From NCBI GenBank assembly GCA_003999685.1, contig CP021223.1, positions 930,001 to 994,000 of the forward strand: a stretch of 64,000 bases of DNA, in the 5' to 3' direction. Under the pieces are notes generated by a model. That model did no database searches. It saw only the letters and a program-made list of their open reading frames with translations, and was not told the DNA's origin. This stretch comes from Taiwanofungus camphoratus. Its lineage: Eukaryota; Basidiomycota; Agaricomycetes; Polyporales; Taiwanofungaceae. The translations under genes were made by a program, and so were the position numbers. Positions 36,960-50,543 of the stretch are shown here, piece after piece (within the stretch, counting starts at the first letter, position 1; each line of letters begins with the position of its first letter).

Positions 36960-38253
36960 TCATTGGATCAAGCGGACGCCTTGCGGAGGGTTCCTGAATC
37001 GCACGACGAGAACTGTCACGTTGTCCGTAGAATAATTTTTGTACGCGTTGTCCAGCAAATCTTCCGCTGCTCTCCTGGGATCTGTGGTCCCGCGCACAAG
37101 GTCTACCGCGGCTTGGTCATCGACCACATCCCACAACTACAACGAACGATAAGCGCACGTCCACAGATCGCATGAATAAAAGGACTATACCCCATCGCAT
37201 GCCAGGATGAGAAACTCATCCTCTTCACTGAGCTCCGTCTCCGTTGTGTACGGGGAGCCCACCACGTACTCCTTCATCGACGAGTCGCCTAGGCTCCTCG
37301 TCACCGCCAGGACGCCATTGACGCGCCCACTCATGACGAATCCGCCTGCGTCCGTGATGCGCTTCGCCTCCTGCTTGTCCGAGCCCTTGTGGTCATACGT
37401 CAAGCGCACAGCCTTGCCTCCGCGACATAGCACGCCTCGCGCGTCGCCTGCATTAGCACAGTACAGTACGCGACGCACGGATATGTCCGCGGCGGGCGTC
37501 CACGCGTGCACCGGCTCAGACTCGGGCGTCGGGCTTCGCCGCGCGTCCGGGCCATTACCTTCTTCCTTGCCGTCGGCGGGCTTCTCTGCAGTTGAACGCT
37601 CGCCAACATGTTCGAGTTTCTCGAGCGGGTCACGGAAGTGGTGACGTTTCGCCTTCGGATTTTCTGTGCCATCAGGGAGAACATCATCCTCGTCTTCGTC
37701 CTCGCCGGGTTCATGTGATTGCTCATCTTCGTCCCCTCCCCCACCCTGACCTCCAACCTTTGCAGGCTTTGGTGAGGGTGGTGGGGGAAGCGGATCAAAG
37801 TCCAGCGGGAGGAAGGACTGCCCACCATCACTATCCTCGAGACGTAAAAAGGCAGTTACAACAGTGCACCCAGCGTGCATCTTGCCCGATGACTGCTCGG
37901 ATAGCTTTGACAGCTTGGTATCGACGTCGTGGAATGTCTTGTTGAGCACATCGGGGATGTTGTTCTTCGTGTCCTCTCGCAACACATCAGCAAGGCTCTG
38001 CAAACGCGCGTCAGCAGGCTGTGTTTGGACGCGGATTGCGATGAAAAAGGAAAGCAACGCGCACCGAGGCAAAGTATTTGCCGCACCAATCGGCGGCTTG
38101 CTTTCCAGCATGACCGTCAAAGATGGCGAAGAAGCCCTGCCCACGGACGCCTGCAAATGGCACGACGACAGAGTGCGCATCCTCCATGGTTCGCCGGGGC
38201 CCCTTGGAGTCGGTGACTGCGCACTTGAACGAGAGGTGCGTTGGAACGGGCAT
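36960..38253 (-). CDS. PTC1: PP2C-type Ser/Thr phosphatase, Ptc1-like, with an acidic insert
   Basis: Exons 38253-38065, 38018-37191 and 37136-36960 give 397 residues in phase. Metal-binding motifs are intact: RRTMEDAH (residues 20-27), [20 protein letters not shown] (Asp46), [68 protein letters not shown] and [13 protein letters not shown]. The order and wording follow yeast Ptc1, which dephosphorylates stress MAP kinases such as Hog1. Between about residues 124 and 245 lies a disordered, proline-, glycine- and Asp/Glu-rich insert absent from yeast Ptc1. An upstream coding exon is possible, since the open frame extends 17 codons 5' of the chosen ATG to a splice-acceptor-like site. Confidence 0.92.
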
Positions 38254-39250
38254 GTCCTCAGTTGTACGGCTACGACGCGGGCTTGGTATCAAGCTAGAGA
38301 TCAAATAAAGACAGTCAGGGGCGAGAAATTAGACTGACTGTTTCGGACGTGCTAGAGTCGCGAACGCGCGGGGATGCGATGAATGGTGTTGTCAGTGGCA
38401 CGTGTAGGATGATCTAGCGCTGTGCGCGCACCGGGCTCTGTTATAGTCGAGACAGGAGACATGTTGGTTATAGTTTCCAGAGGTGCTGATGTTTCGGATA
38501 GGATATGGAGAAAGAAATAACACAGACCGCGGGTTTATATGGTGTGGTGTAAAGAGCGGGCTGTGGCGGGAAACTCGACAAGGCGCGGCTCCTAGCGTCA
38601 TACGCACGTGCCGTCACAGTCACACTCTTTGTTCAATGCCCTCTCACCGCGATTTTACAAAGTCCGAGTCTTGTCTCCTGTTGCTATGCCTTGAACAATT
38701 GCATGTGCATACACGGATTGTGCATTTACCCCATGGGTTCCGCTCTCTGAGTCAGAGTCAGTGTTTTAACCTTCGCCGCCTTCAAAATTGGGAAGCACCA
38801 CTGTTACACCGCCATTGCGCAGGTCATGGGTTGAACGCGAACACCACATGGTGATGAACAGCATAGACTCCGCGATTAATCTCAAAAGCTTAGGAGGACG
38901 TCACAAGATCGATGAGTATAGCCTCAACTTCAAGCGTCAAATTTCTCCGCATTGCCCCACATACCACTCTGTTACAGAGTTCAAGCGCTGAAGCGCTCAT
39001 ATTCCTGCCAGGACAAGTGCCCAGGTATTTCATGCACACCGCTGAGCATCGAGAATCACACAGAGGACCATCAATTGTTATCCCTTCAATCGGGACTTGC
39101 ACGCAGTGCACCATATACACAAACCAGGACCGTATAGAGCAATCCTACACTGCATGTACAGCAAATGGCACTTCTAAACATACTGAGTACATGCGCAATG
39201 TTCGCAAAGAAAACAATGCAGCCATCCTAATGCAGGGTATGTCGTGACTT
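38254..39250. other. Intergenic, no supported gene
   Basis: About 1 kb upstream of PTC1 and downstream of the BZW-like gene. Short overlapping open frames on both strands show no family features. Confidence 0.45.
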
Positions 39251-40925
39251 CTACTCGTCATCTTCTTCCTCGCTTTCTTGTTCCTGCAAGAACTATGGCA
39301 CGAAGTCAGCGCATACAGTCAATAAGTCGGCACGAGAGGCGTACGTTCACGAGCGGCTGCGTGGCCTGCAGAAAATGCTGTTTGCCCTGCGGCTTCGCAC
39401 CTTTCTGGTGCCAATATATAATCGCCTGGTCAGAAATACAATCCTTATTGTACAGAACCTGAAAAAGAAAAAATCAATGACATTTATAATGGAGCTGATG
39501 AGGCAATCCACCTTGAGAATTTGCGGGAATGCTTTTATGATACGCGTGTCTTCGTAACAATACACTTGCGCAGTATTGATGAGGGCGACTTCAGTCTTGG
39601 GACTTCCGCAAAACGGGCCAAGGATATCACAGAATCCCTTCAGAGATAGTCAATCATCGCAGAGGGGAGAAAGGGATGATATAGGAACATACTCCTATTT
39701 CACGAAGCGCAAGGGCCTCGTTCTGATCTTGGCGAGCACTCCAATCAACGGAAGCAATGAGGCCCTGCCAAATACATTGGATCAGTTCCGTCTCAGGAAG
39801 CGGCTGCTCTTCCTGCTTGCTCTTGATGGCAGCCACGATCTAATACAACACCAGCGCAAACATCCAGCATCAGGGACCTGCACACCAAACAAGTCGAGAG
39901 ACGGACTTCGGCATGCGGCGTGTCGTGGTCGAGCAATTCGCGCAGCGTCTTGATCACGCCCTCCTTGAGCGACGCATACTGCCGCTTCGTCCACCAATCC
40001 GCAACCTGCGGCAGCCCCGCCTTGCGGAAGTGCTCATCCACCACCTTGTCCTCGCGCCTGTTCGGTGGGAAGAACGCAAGCAGGTCCTTGATCGCGCCGC
40101 GCTTCAGTGTCGCTGCGAGGTGGTCGATGCTCTGATCGACGAGGTATGCCCGAAAGATCGTCGTGATGACGTTTACCGAGACATCTGTGGCGGCCACAAA
40201 AATGGGGAAACTTTGTCGACAAGAGGCGCGAGGGACTCACCATTCTTGACGAGGTGATCCTTTGTCAGACTCTGGAGACAGCTACCACTGGCCAGACCTT
40301 GAGACATGATCAGTCCGGTAGCGACCGCCAGCTTCTCCCTCTGAGCATCAGGCCATCGATTGATGTATTGCAAAAGCGTAGGCAGAGACGTGTCCTCCAG
40401 TGGTTTCTGGAGGTACTTGTATCTACGCCGAGACCATCAGATACATACACACGCACTTTTTACACCTCCGATCACGTCGGAACCACTCACCTCCTGACAA
40501 GCTTATTCAAGACCTCGACATACTGCTTCACGTCTGCCACCTCCACAGGCTCCTTCGCGTTGAAGACCGAGAATGGCGAGACGGGTGCACCGTCCTCGAC
40601 GTAGTTGCCACCGGGCTGGAGCAGCCCACCGACAAGGAGGATCTCGAATAAGACATCTGCATACTTCAAGAATTCGAGTGTCGACCCGGCTTGGACAAGT
40701 TTGTTCGTGAAGCCGTCAAAGTCGTTCGCGGGGACGGTTTCAAGATGCTTGTACAGTTGGTCTCTGAAGACTGTTTCCTTACCGGTCAACCATGTCAACA
40801 TTGAAAGAGATCGATGAGTGCGCACCCGCCGGTTCGTGCTTTGCTTGTGCCTTGACGGCTCGTTTCCTGGCTTTAATTCGGACCCCCTGCAGCGAAGGCT
40901 TGGAAGCAGTTGATTGCTGAGACAT
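39251..40925 (-). CDS. BZW / eIF5-mimic protein with W2 domain
   Basis: Starts at 40925 with MSQQSTASKPSLQGVRIKAR, a basic N-tail, and continues across a short intron into VFRDQLYKHLETVPANDFDG, ADVLFEILLVGGLLQPGGN, VFNAKEPVEVADVKQYVEVL and YKYLQKPLEDTSLPTLLQY. The C-terminal W2 part holds PETELIQCIWQGLIASVDWS and an acidic end, FLQEQESEEEDDE, typical of the aromatic/acidic boxes of eIF5 and its mimics. Stop at 39251-39253. Animal BZW1/BZW2 (5MP1/2) bind eIF2 and eIF3 and tighten start-codon choice. A similar cytosolic role is inferred here. About seven introns. Confidence 0.88.
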
Positions 40926-41315
40926 CCACAGGTTTCGATTCACTCGAAAGATGTGGAACAGAACAAGACCAATGGGCGCTAGATGAAGATTTAACGATCG
41001 AAATTATAGATGCGGGATTTGCCGCTCTCGAGAAATACTAAATTCGAATTAATTACAGTGGATTGGAAGTCATAACTTCAAGATCGAGCAACGATGTAAA
41101 TTGTAGAGAGAACGGCTCTGATTGCTTTCAGGCAGCGCGTGCGACGTAAAGAATGTTACAATGAAAAGGGACAGAAGGACAAAGACTCCCGGAGATGTAT
41201 AAGAGGATAGGACAAATAATAGCACACTAGGTTGTATACACCACGTACTTTTGTGTGAATGATATTCAACAACACATTGTCAATGAGATACATGCCAAGA
41301 GAAAACAGATGTCCA
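40926..41315. other. Intergenic, nothing recognised
   Basis: AT-rich spacer that includes the BZW-like promoter and the 3' region of the Zn2Cys6 gene. Confidence 0.4.
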
Positions 41316-44300
41316 TCACCATGCCTCAGGCATTGGGGGAAAATCGCCCATCCAGCCATTACCATGTCCCATTTGCAAGAAGATACCGTCTGAGCCGTTC
41401 ACAGGCAACCCAAGGTCCGTCAAACTCTGCAGAAGCAAACCGCGGCCCTTTGGGCATAAGCACGCACCCGCGCACGAAGTGCAGACAAGGCTGACCTGTT
41501 CTTGTAGCCAGAGCGGGATGGCGGATGGGCTGAAAGGTCCGCCTCCACCCGGCAACATCCCGCCCTCGAGCCCAAGCTCTTCCATGGTAAACTGCGGAGG
41601 AGGGACGATGCTTGGATCGATGAAATGCGGCGGAGCCATCATTGCCTCAGGCCCGTTAGCGCCCGGTAATGGAGGCATCGTCAAGCCAACTTTGCGTCTC
41701 AGATTTGCGAGCATGATACGCAATGTCAGAGCATATCTGCAAACGTGTATCAATTTCTCCAATACCTTATATTCTAGCACCGAACATACCTCTCAGCGGC
41801 CACATCCGAAAGCAGCTGAGCGAGCTGCTCTACTTGGACTGTGATCGCTCCAAGGTCCAGCTCGGTAGGGAACAGATTCGCCATCTTCAGTAAGAAAAGA
41901 CCGGAGAAGGCAGCTGTGACGAGGCTATCGTGCACCGCATACCGAAGAGCAGCTCTACATTGGAAGTAGTGGAAAATTAAGTTTCAGTGTGGGGAAAGGT
42001 CTCCAAAAGTATCGCACCTGTAAGTGGGAGAATTTAATAGATTCGAGAGGCAATTCGATGCGGCATCCTTCGCCTGGAATGCTAATTCGCGCTGCTCAAA
42101 TGGCATCTTATCCCAGGATACCCCACGCAGTGCCACGCACACGAGCCATAGCTTAGCGTAATGCAACTCGCCTGCGAGAATTTTACGGGGAAGTGCATCT
42201 TCGTCCATCGTTTGACCTGTTCGCCACATCCTTTCTCAACAACATTGCATCCATTTAATCAAGGTAGACGTACGATGTAGTTCATCACAGTCCGCCCACC
42301 ACTTATCTAGCGCGATGTTTGCGCGGCGAATAAATGCCAACGTGTTATGATTGACATGGCCATTGAGGGGCGATAAGGTCTCATATATTTGTGCTGTAGT
42401 TGATATGACATGAATTTGATATTGATCACGACGAAGAGAATATCACACGCTTACTTTTCTGGGCAATCAACTCGACTTGCGAGATGAGCCGCACGTCGGT
42501 CGGGGAAGCCATGGGATGTGATAGAAGAAGGCGACAATGCTTGATGGAACTCTCGTCGCGAAGAACGATCGGGCGTCCTGTGCCTAGGCTCATCCTATTC
42601 AAAGTTATTGAAACCCGTGGCACGTTCGGTAGGACGGACGTACTGGTGGTCAAACCAATAAAGACACAGCCATATACGTGCAGAGACAACTATTACGGAA
42701 GGCCAATCAGTACTAAAGTTAGGAAATAGACAGAGGCTTACCCAAATTCCGCTCCTCCTCTTCGGAGCGTTTCCTGCCTCCGTCTTCAGCCAGCTTCTCG
42801 AGTGCACGATGTAGCCCCAGGTCTAGCGCCATGCGCATGGCATGTCCGCTCGGAAGCCAGCCATTCGTACTCCACGCGGCTAGCAGTAACATGCCTGCCA
42901 TGTGGCGGATGATTCGGTACTCGTCTCACGCAACAAGTCACGATGAAGAAGTGGATTTACCTTGCACGGCTTCTTTACGCACGACGGGCCCGAAAAGGGT
43001 CGACCGTGCAATTCCTTGCGCTTCTTCCAGACACTTGTAAAACGTGGGGCTAAGTGGTCCAGTTCCGCTCCGGATCTTGCCCGCCACGGCCAGGATCGCA
43101 TCGAAGGTCCACGGTGTGCGCTCCATGAGTCCATCATAGGTGTCATAGCTCGGATCGAAGACAGGTATAAAGAAGTGGCACCCAGAGAAGAATCTGTAGA
43201 TCTTTCACTCAATGCTGGACATCGTAAGCAAGTAGAGATAAGTTTATACATGTGATACAGCTCTCTGGCTTCGGTATCCGATACGAGCCCCTATATAGAA
43301 GTCAGTTAATACTCACCTTGAATGATGTATCTAATCGAATACTGACCTTCTCGACAACGTGGGGAAACGCGTTACGAGGCGTTGGCTCCGCTCTCTTTCT
43401 CTTCTTGACCCTACATAAGACGTTCGTCTAAGAAGCAACAAGAGAATGAGTGTATAGAGATCCACCTAGGAGGCGAGGCTGATGGTGCAGCTGCCGCCTC
43501 CGCTGCAGCATTGGCAAGACCCTGAAGGGCTTCGATTGGCGCATTCAAGGTGGACCTAGGAAGTGTGTCCTCAGACTCGTCATCCGACGATGGTGCTGTG
43601 CTGGGCACGATGCCATAAGACGCGTATTTGTGCGGCTAGTTGTATGTCTTATTCAATGAGAAGGTACTCCAAACTAGAACAGAGCATACAGGAGGTGCAA
43701 ACCCCGGCAAAGGCGGGAAGTCCCTTCGAAGTCTTGGCGGTCCGTCTGATGGGCCGGGAGACCCGTACATGTCTGCTCCGTTACGAATGGATGGTAGGGG
43801 AGGAGGACCACCGTTGCCGTAGACAGCATGCTGGACCATGGCTACGGTGGCCTGGTTCTGGGTTTGGATGGCAGACAATATCCGGTCCAGGGAAGATTGC
43901 ATGCCAATCATTTGGCTCTGCATGACCTGGGGCACAATATCATATGAGCAATTCAAATGATGAGCATTGACACGCGAGGAGCGTCTTCCTCACAAGATAC
44001 TGTCCCTCCAAGCGAGAGAGTCGTCTACGTTGTTGCGAGCAGGGAAATGCCATTCAACTGCGATCAGCACATCATCCTGACAGATCGGCGCTGAACTCAC
44101 TCGACGCTGGCACCAGACATGGCCTGGACATTTTTCTTCTCTGGTTTCTCAAAGATGCAAGGAGTGCCACTCAGTTGACATCGACGACAAGGGGCCTGGC
44201 ACCGGGCCGGGCGGAGAGACGGGCCACGGGCGATGAGGACACGGCTAGAGCAGGCAGGTGGCAACACACCTCTCCTTCGCACCTGTTCTTTCCCTTGCGA

Positions 44301-44488
44301 CAGGCGGTGCAGGCCCGCGCCCCGCGCTTCGGTATGTGAACGGACGGGGCGGGGGGCGGGGCGGACTGCCCGGGCGGCACGGTGTCATGGGGAGATGATG
44401 CGGTGTCTGATCTGCCGTTGGTGAAGCTCGTTCGACGGCGCTTGCCCGTCGGTTCGTAGTCGGCGGACGTCGTGGGCGACAGAGACAT
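41316..44488 (-). CDS. Fungal Zn2Cys6 transcription factor with fungal-specific TF domain
   Basis: The chosen start at 44488 reads MSLSPTTSADYEPTGKRRR. The frame is open further upstream to 44728, so a longer start is possible. The binuclear zinc cluster RGARACTACRKGKNRCEGE...PCRRCQLSGTPCIFEKP is split by an intron after the third cysteine. A glutamine-rich helix (QSQMIGMQSSLDRILSAIQT) and an acidic, alanine-rich linker come next. The fungal-specific domain includes FIPVFDPSYDTYDGLMERTP, AMRMALDLGLHRALEKL, WLCLYWFDHQMSLGTGRPIV and later hydrophobic helices. It ends PPMPEAW at 41316. Its targets are unknown. About a dozen introns. Confidence 0.88.
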
Positions 44489-46422
44489 CGTTGACGAGAG
44501 GGGCGGCGACAACGGGAAGGGGGGGCTGGGCGTGGCTGTCTTATTAGATACCGACCCCCTCCAGCTCCCACTGACCACTGTGGGAAACAGCCGTAGCTGC
44601 CCCTTCCGGAAACACGTTGTGGGCTCTCGGACATCACTTGACCTCCTCGACGCTGTCCATGTATTACCCTTCTCTCCTTCTCTCGCACCTTTCCCTTTCA
44701 GCGGGCCAAACGCGCCTGATGGAGGCATTCAGCGCTATACATTCCTGCCCCTCTTGCGCTTCCAGTCGCAGCTGTACGCTCACAGCCGATCTCGCACAAC
44801 ACCCGGCAATTTTGTCAAGTGTGGGGTCTCCAGCTCACTATCGGATCGCTGATGAGAGATCTAGTGTACCATGGGGAGTGATTCCTGGCGATACCAACCT
44901 TTCATCACCGGGACCGGGTCTGATCAGCTCGTGCCATGCTGCCCGTGGATCGTGTATTATAATTGTACCGCTCGCGAGTCCGGAGCACCTGTCTTCGGCG
45001 GCGAGCTAGCCTCTCTCTGGACGTCGCATAGCTGCAGAACGTCGCATCCGCGGTGTTACAGCAGTCCTCACGCTCACTCTGCACTGTCATTGTTCATGAC
45101 TGCAAGCCGCCACCAACGAAGGTTCTACCCTGTCATGTTTGCTTACTCTCACACTGCAGCACAAAGGAATACTCGTCTTGTATCCTGCCTCCTCTGCGGA
45201 GTCCCGTTTCCTCTGGAGTGCATCCTTTCTTCAGTCCGTATTACTCTTCGCGAAGCATTGGATCATTCTCGGATGTACGTAACTCAACCTCTGGACGACT
45301 TCGCGTGAGACGAACCGGCCTATATCACCAATGACAGTGTTGTTCGTCTGCTGCGCTACGCTACCAGTGCACTTGAGTGTTTTCAGTCGGTTTATACATC
45401 GTCTACGCGTAGGCCAGGAGGACTCCCACTGTAGAACTTGGACAAGGGCATCCCAAGGCACCAGCACGAAACTTGACACGTCTCGACAACAAAGAGAAGC
45501 CTGTATTGCTCTTCTACACGCCTCCGCAAGTTAAACTTCCCAGTCCTACCTACCCCCGCAAGCATTATGCGCGAAAACGCCGCCGCGAGCATGCATTTGC
45601 ATTAGTGATATAGCTAACGAACACATCCTTCAGTTCCCGTACTTCTCGAAGTGATCGCAAATGACAGCGCTTGCTTTCCAGTCCCCGTATCGAACGATGC
45701 TCTCAGCTCCCCGCAGGTGTATGATACTCGATCTAGTGTAGGACTAGCGGCCGCGCATTCTCCGTCTACAGAACTGTCTTTTTTTTGCCATGCATACGGG
45801 GTCATGGCCCCGCCATCTATCGTGACTGCTGTGATGCATACTCGCTACCTCGCTAAATGTGATGTTCTATGGATATTCGAAGCGACACTCGTACAGTGGC
45901 TTCAGCTGTTCAGAGTTCTCTCGATTGGTTGCACTGCTTTCCTGCTCTTTATCTGGCTGCTCTTGGATTGATCCACTTCATCTACCCCGTTCAAATCGAC
46001 AGGGTCAAATTATCACGTCTGGTAGTCACTGGTCGTGGACACATCTCATCTGTGAGACTTCCATGTTTACTGCATCAAGACTCAACTAACACCCATTGTC
46101 AGATTCCAGAATAAAACTCCAATCCGGGAGAGCAAACAAAGAAAGCAAAATGGGTGTCATCATTATATAAGTTACCATGTTCTAGCAGCTATCTTGGGTA
46201 CATCAACTGCATGTTGTGAATTAATTCTTCTTGTGATAGATATCTGGAGCATTTCAAAAGTCAGATTATGAGGATTATGAGGATGATCATCCCTCAAGTT
46301 TTTTTGAGGATAGCCATTTGAAGCTCTACCGGAACAAACAAACATGTTTATATCTCCTTATGTGTATGTATGCTACAAGGTGGGTCCTACAGTACAGCAA
46401 GCAACTTAATGCTGAACATGTT
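44489..46422. other. Long intergenic region, no supported gene
   Basis: 1.9 kb upstream of the Zn2Cys6 gene. The part next to the gene is GC-rich and the part beyond about 46100 is clearly more AT-rich. Open frames are short and unsupported. Confidence 0.4.
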
Positions 46423-48070
46423 TCAACTTTGCTCAGAAGCCTGTGACATACTATGTATGAACAAATCTTCAAGGACTATTGAGACCATTGGCCCATTGGA
46501 TGTGTATTCCCCACTCAGCATACAAGAAACTGATGGCATGGCAGAGTTAGAGCCCACAAAGGGCCCATCTTTAGTATACACTTCACTTTGCATGGAGAAT
46601 TGAACATGTCGGAGGTTGAGTATGCATCGAGAAATGATGATAGATGTTAACCTGTCATATGTCCAAGTGAATGGTACTGATGAATCAAAGAGGTTCATGT
46701 GCATACGGTGCAATGAAACATGAAGTAACGGTTGTGAAAACCTAGTGACAAAGTATAAGTGCAAATGATATCAACGAATTAGACAACTGTACTCACATTG
46801 GTAACATATAGGACAATGTCGAGAATATTCAATACCAAAATTAGCCTAGCACATGCAATCATTTATCAATGGGATCCAATTGAACTAGAAAGGTTCACTG
46901 TCAACTTACACAAAGTAGAAAGTGCCTGCATAAAAGGTTTTCATGACTAAAAGTCAATCATTTTGTCACGGAGATCATGAAAATTGGGTCAACACACCAT
47001 CTCTTTTCAGAAGTACCAAGCACGGTGCTATCTGCATTGCTGCTCTGCTCTTACATTTTCTAAATTTGTATGTCTTAATCCATGTGACAAGCAAGACCAA
47101 GGTGTCAGATGCAATGCTGCATATATGAGTAGCAATGAGGACTAAGGATTGAGATCATCAATAAGTATTTGACTGTAAGGATATGATCAAATTACGGCTG
47201 CACAAAACAAGTTAGTACAATTCATGTTTGCATAGTATAAGAAGGTTGCTTACATGTTATTAGTCATGGGAGAAATGTGCGACGATGGGGAGCAAACTCT
47301 ACCAACGATGGGCACTGACACAAACAAGTATGATGTCTCGACACTTCCAACCTTCATGTTGTTGATTATCAACAGAAAGATTCTGCAGAACCAACGACTA
47401 TACTGACAATGTTTGTAAAAACCGGCACCAGCCCGAAACCCAGAGTGATCAGAGTCAGCCTCCAGTCGCGAATGCTGATTGTATATACACGGAGAGCTGA
47501 AAACACTGAGGAAAGAAATTTGCATATGATTGATGGGAGGATATTGCGTGACTGACCTGCCCATACAGAGTAGAAGACGAGGGAGAGAATCCGCTCTAAT
47601 AGGTACAAACCCTCACAGCTAACAATGGAGCGATAATCAGATCTTAAGTCTGGCCAGAAAGTGATAACAAGACCTCTACAAGGAAACCGAGTAAGAACAG
47701 AATCCCGATCAGAGAGAAGGGACGCACAGTAATCGAAGTCCAATTGAAAAGACCCAAGACGTTGGACACGATGTTTACCAACATAGTATATCGGTTCAAG
47801 AAAAAGATAGCTGTAGCACTCGACATCGTACTGCCCCACATGAGCTCGACTTCCTGGTGAAATGTAATGACATATTCATAGAAGATGAGGACTGCAAAAA
47901 ATTGAATGCTCGCAATTATACTCACACACGTCAACCTTGTACTCACCAGAAGCCGCCGTCGAGCAGTAATTAATCAAAGTACTGGGGATCATTCATACAT
48001 CATTGAATGGTCTGAAGGAGGCGATAATAAGTACTAACGTGGACTGTACAAGGGCAACTGCTTCAGACAT
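46423..48070 (-). CDS. DUF6533 multi-pass membrane protein (copy 1, complete)
   Basis: Starts at 48070 with MSEAVALVQST, followed through short introns by INYCSTAAS, AVLIFYEYVITFHQEVELMW and SSATAIFFLNRYTMLVNIV, the hallmark (Y-x-D/E-Y-x-x-T-F-x-x-E-V...W, then FLLNRY) of the Agaricomycete DUF6533 family. Further segments are FSALRVYTISIRDWRLTLI, LGFGLVPVFTNIVSIVVG, LILVLNILDIVLYVTN and RLTSIIISRCILNLRHVQ. The frame ends at 46423-46425. The family has about seven helices and no known function. The region is AT-rich compared with neighbours. The 3' half contains several small exons whose limits are uncertain. Confidence 0.75.
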
Positions 48071-48978
48071 TGCTCCGACACACGGTGTAAGCGCGAAGTT
48101 TCAGTGATTGTCACAAAACCTGGAGCAGTAGAACAAGTGCGACTATCCGAGGCCAACGTATCGAGGACGATGGTTGAGGACAGCATGCAAGAAAGGCTGC
48201 ATCTTTATGAACAGAATATTTTTCAGGCCAGAATTATCATTGGACAGCCAGTCGCAAGATGCGAACAGTGATAGCACATGAGCATGAGGATCGAGTTGAA
48301 AAGTGTTGTTCCCTCCAAACAGTCCAAACATCGGCCTAGAGAGCTACCGCCGAGGCGATGAATGATACTCATCTGCACACGCTGTGAAAACCTTTTGATA
48401 AAGTTGGCACATCGGACAGTCCGGCTGCGTAGCGACACGATCCGTCCATGACTATGGCGGTGTCCAAGGTGAAAATGCAGTGCTCCCAACCTTACTCCAG
48501 ACTCCCCAAGTCGTTTGAAGGATGTGATCCATCCCAAATTTCATGACAGACCATTGAATTCAGCAAGATCCACATGAGGATGGACACGAATGCATGGAGC
48601 GCCATCAGAATCCAGCACCGTTCCGAACACATGAACAAGTGCCGGCAAGATTGGTGCGGAGCTGAAATGAGGTGGTAATATTTGCATATTTAGCAGGTTC
48701 AGTAAAGATACAGAGCACCGACTTGGTACGAGCAGTGCCAATCCATGTGTCGAACCAAACCCTCATGCACAGATCTCGAAATTCTCCACAGGACTAGGTA
48801 TCAACAATACACAGGCTATCACCAGTACAGCACAACATGCACATCATCGTCAGAATTATTTTAAGCCCACATACATGTAGTGGTCCACAATGCTGTTCAC
48901 AAAGCATCGAGCCTGCTATCACGTGCGCGAAAAGTACAAGTATTGAGTACAGAATGCAACATACAACACGACAGCCCA
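48071..48978. other. Intergenic between DUF6533 copy 1 and the AEC gene
   Basis: Minus-strand open frames of 60-105 codons occur but show no recognisable domain. I do not call a gene. Confidence 0.35.
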
Positions 48979-50122
48979 TCACCCACTGCGATCCTGCACG
49001 CTCCGAACAACTGTTAGCCCGAGCGAGCACACCGCAGCCATCAGCGGCGAGATGAGATACTGCAGCATCAGATAACCATCAGCGCACACGTCGCAAGAAC
49101 CGAGCCCAAAGCTCATCTCAGAAGAGCACGCACCGAGATGGTCAGGTATCCCGCGATCGGGCCCTGGTCTACATTGACCAACTCCGCAACGCTGACTAGG
49201 AGCATTGCGCTCGGGCCCGCGGGGATCAGCACGAGGATGAACCTGTCGGGAAGTTCAATGGACAACACTAGCGCTTTCGCGAAAGAGCAAAACAGAGGAC
49301 GTACCACACTAGCGGGTCGTCGACGTACCACCCGCGCCCGGCAGTGCCCCATACGAAGAGCAGCGAGAGGGCAGGCATGACCAAGAAGCGGACTACGAGT
49401 ACCCAGGATGTGCTGAGGTACCCTGGATGCGTAGAGGGCACGAGCGCGAGCTCGGCGCCGACGGTAAAGGTTTGGAGGACCACGCTGTGGTGTAGTGAGA
49501 GCGCGTTCGAAAGATGGAGGCGGAAAAGAACGCACAAGAGGTCACCGAGGTTCTTGACGCTCTGCGTGATGGAGGTATAGAACCGGCCGTCCTCACTGAG
49601 AAATGCCTCATGTAAGGGCGAGATGATCTATGTCGCGAGCCATCAGCCCATTTCCATTGGCTGGATGTGTATAGCTACTCACACCAAATGCAAGCGCGAT
49701 GATTGCGCCAGTGAGCGGCGGACTGATATACGAGAATGCCTTTTTGACTGGCTGCTCAAGCAAGTAGAGGCATGATGGCCAATGGACATCCGGCATGTCC
49801 TGGATAGGACGAAGCGCTGCACTGAGGTCATGTTCCGAGCCAGTTATGCCACGCGACGCGCTGTTATGCTCGTGCAGCAAACCTACTCGCTCTGGATCCT
49901 GTACGACAGGACGCGTGTGCCCGGGCCCGGACTGCAGACGGTTCGCCACGAAACTGCGCTGCTTCGCGCGGTGCCCGTCGTCGCGCGCGAGCACGGCTGG
50001 TGCCAACTGGAAAGTAAACGTCTGCTGCACGACCGCGTTCAGCAAGAGGAGGGACTTGGCGCGGTCGAGCGTGTCAGAGAGCTTCTCGCCGTCGCCTGCG
50101 AGGAAATTGAGCACGCCGGCAT

Positions 50123-50144
50123 CAGGAAAAACCTCCCGAGCTAA
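50123..50144 (+). repeat. Left 22-bp terminal inverted repeat, Plavaka copy 1
   Basis: Perfect inverted match to 56983-57004. Outside it is AT (50121-50122), preceded by AEC coding sequence. Confidence 0.9.
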
Positions 50145-50543
50145 TGAGGTCTAAGTAGAGCTATTTAGATATAATGAGGCCGGATAGTAAGATAGATCTT
50201 TTTAGGAAAGATGGGCCTACGGTTAGCGTATTTAGACACTTCGTAGAACTATTTAGACAAAGAATAGGCTGTTCTGTGGCTCAAGTATATCTTGATTTTC
50301 GTCACACAATTCTGATTATATTAGAGTAGTGGTATATTAGCATAGGGTAAAAACGTGTGTAGCAAGATATTCGACTCGGAAAGACAGCACGCGCCATATT
50401 GACAAGCTCTGACATCAGAGTTAGAATGAGTAATGAGTGGTGAGAATTTGCGAGTTGCAGAAAGAAAAGCATGGATGTCACGTATCAGAGCCCCAGTTGA
50501 ATGGGGCTGAAAACCTCGGTTGAACGAGAGCTATCCAGTGTTG
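50145..50543. other. Left subterminal non-coding region of Plavaka copy 1
   Basis: AT-rich, with three spaced matches to TATTTAGA (near 50161, 50230 and 50250). This kind of subterminal motif could bind the transposase. No coding sequence. Confidence 0.5.

Noticed and set aside
44097-44728. High-GC open frames on the plus strand opposite the zinc cluster
   Set aside because: GC-rich sequence suppresses stops in every frame; the minus-strand Zn2Cys6 reading explains the region.
48143-48741. Small minus-strand frames next to the AEC 3' end
   Set aside because: Some hydrophobic runs but no family match; I could not link them into a gene.
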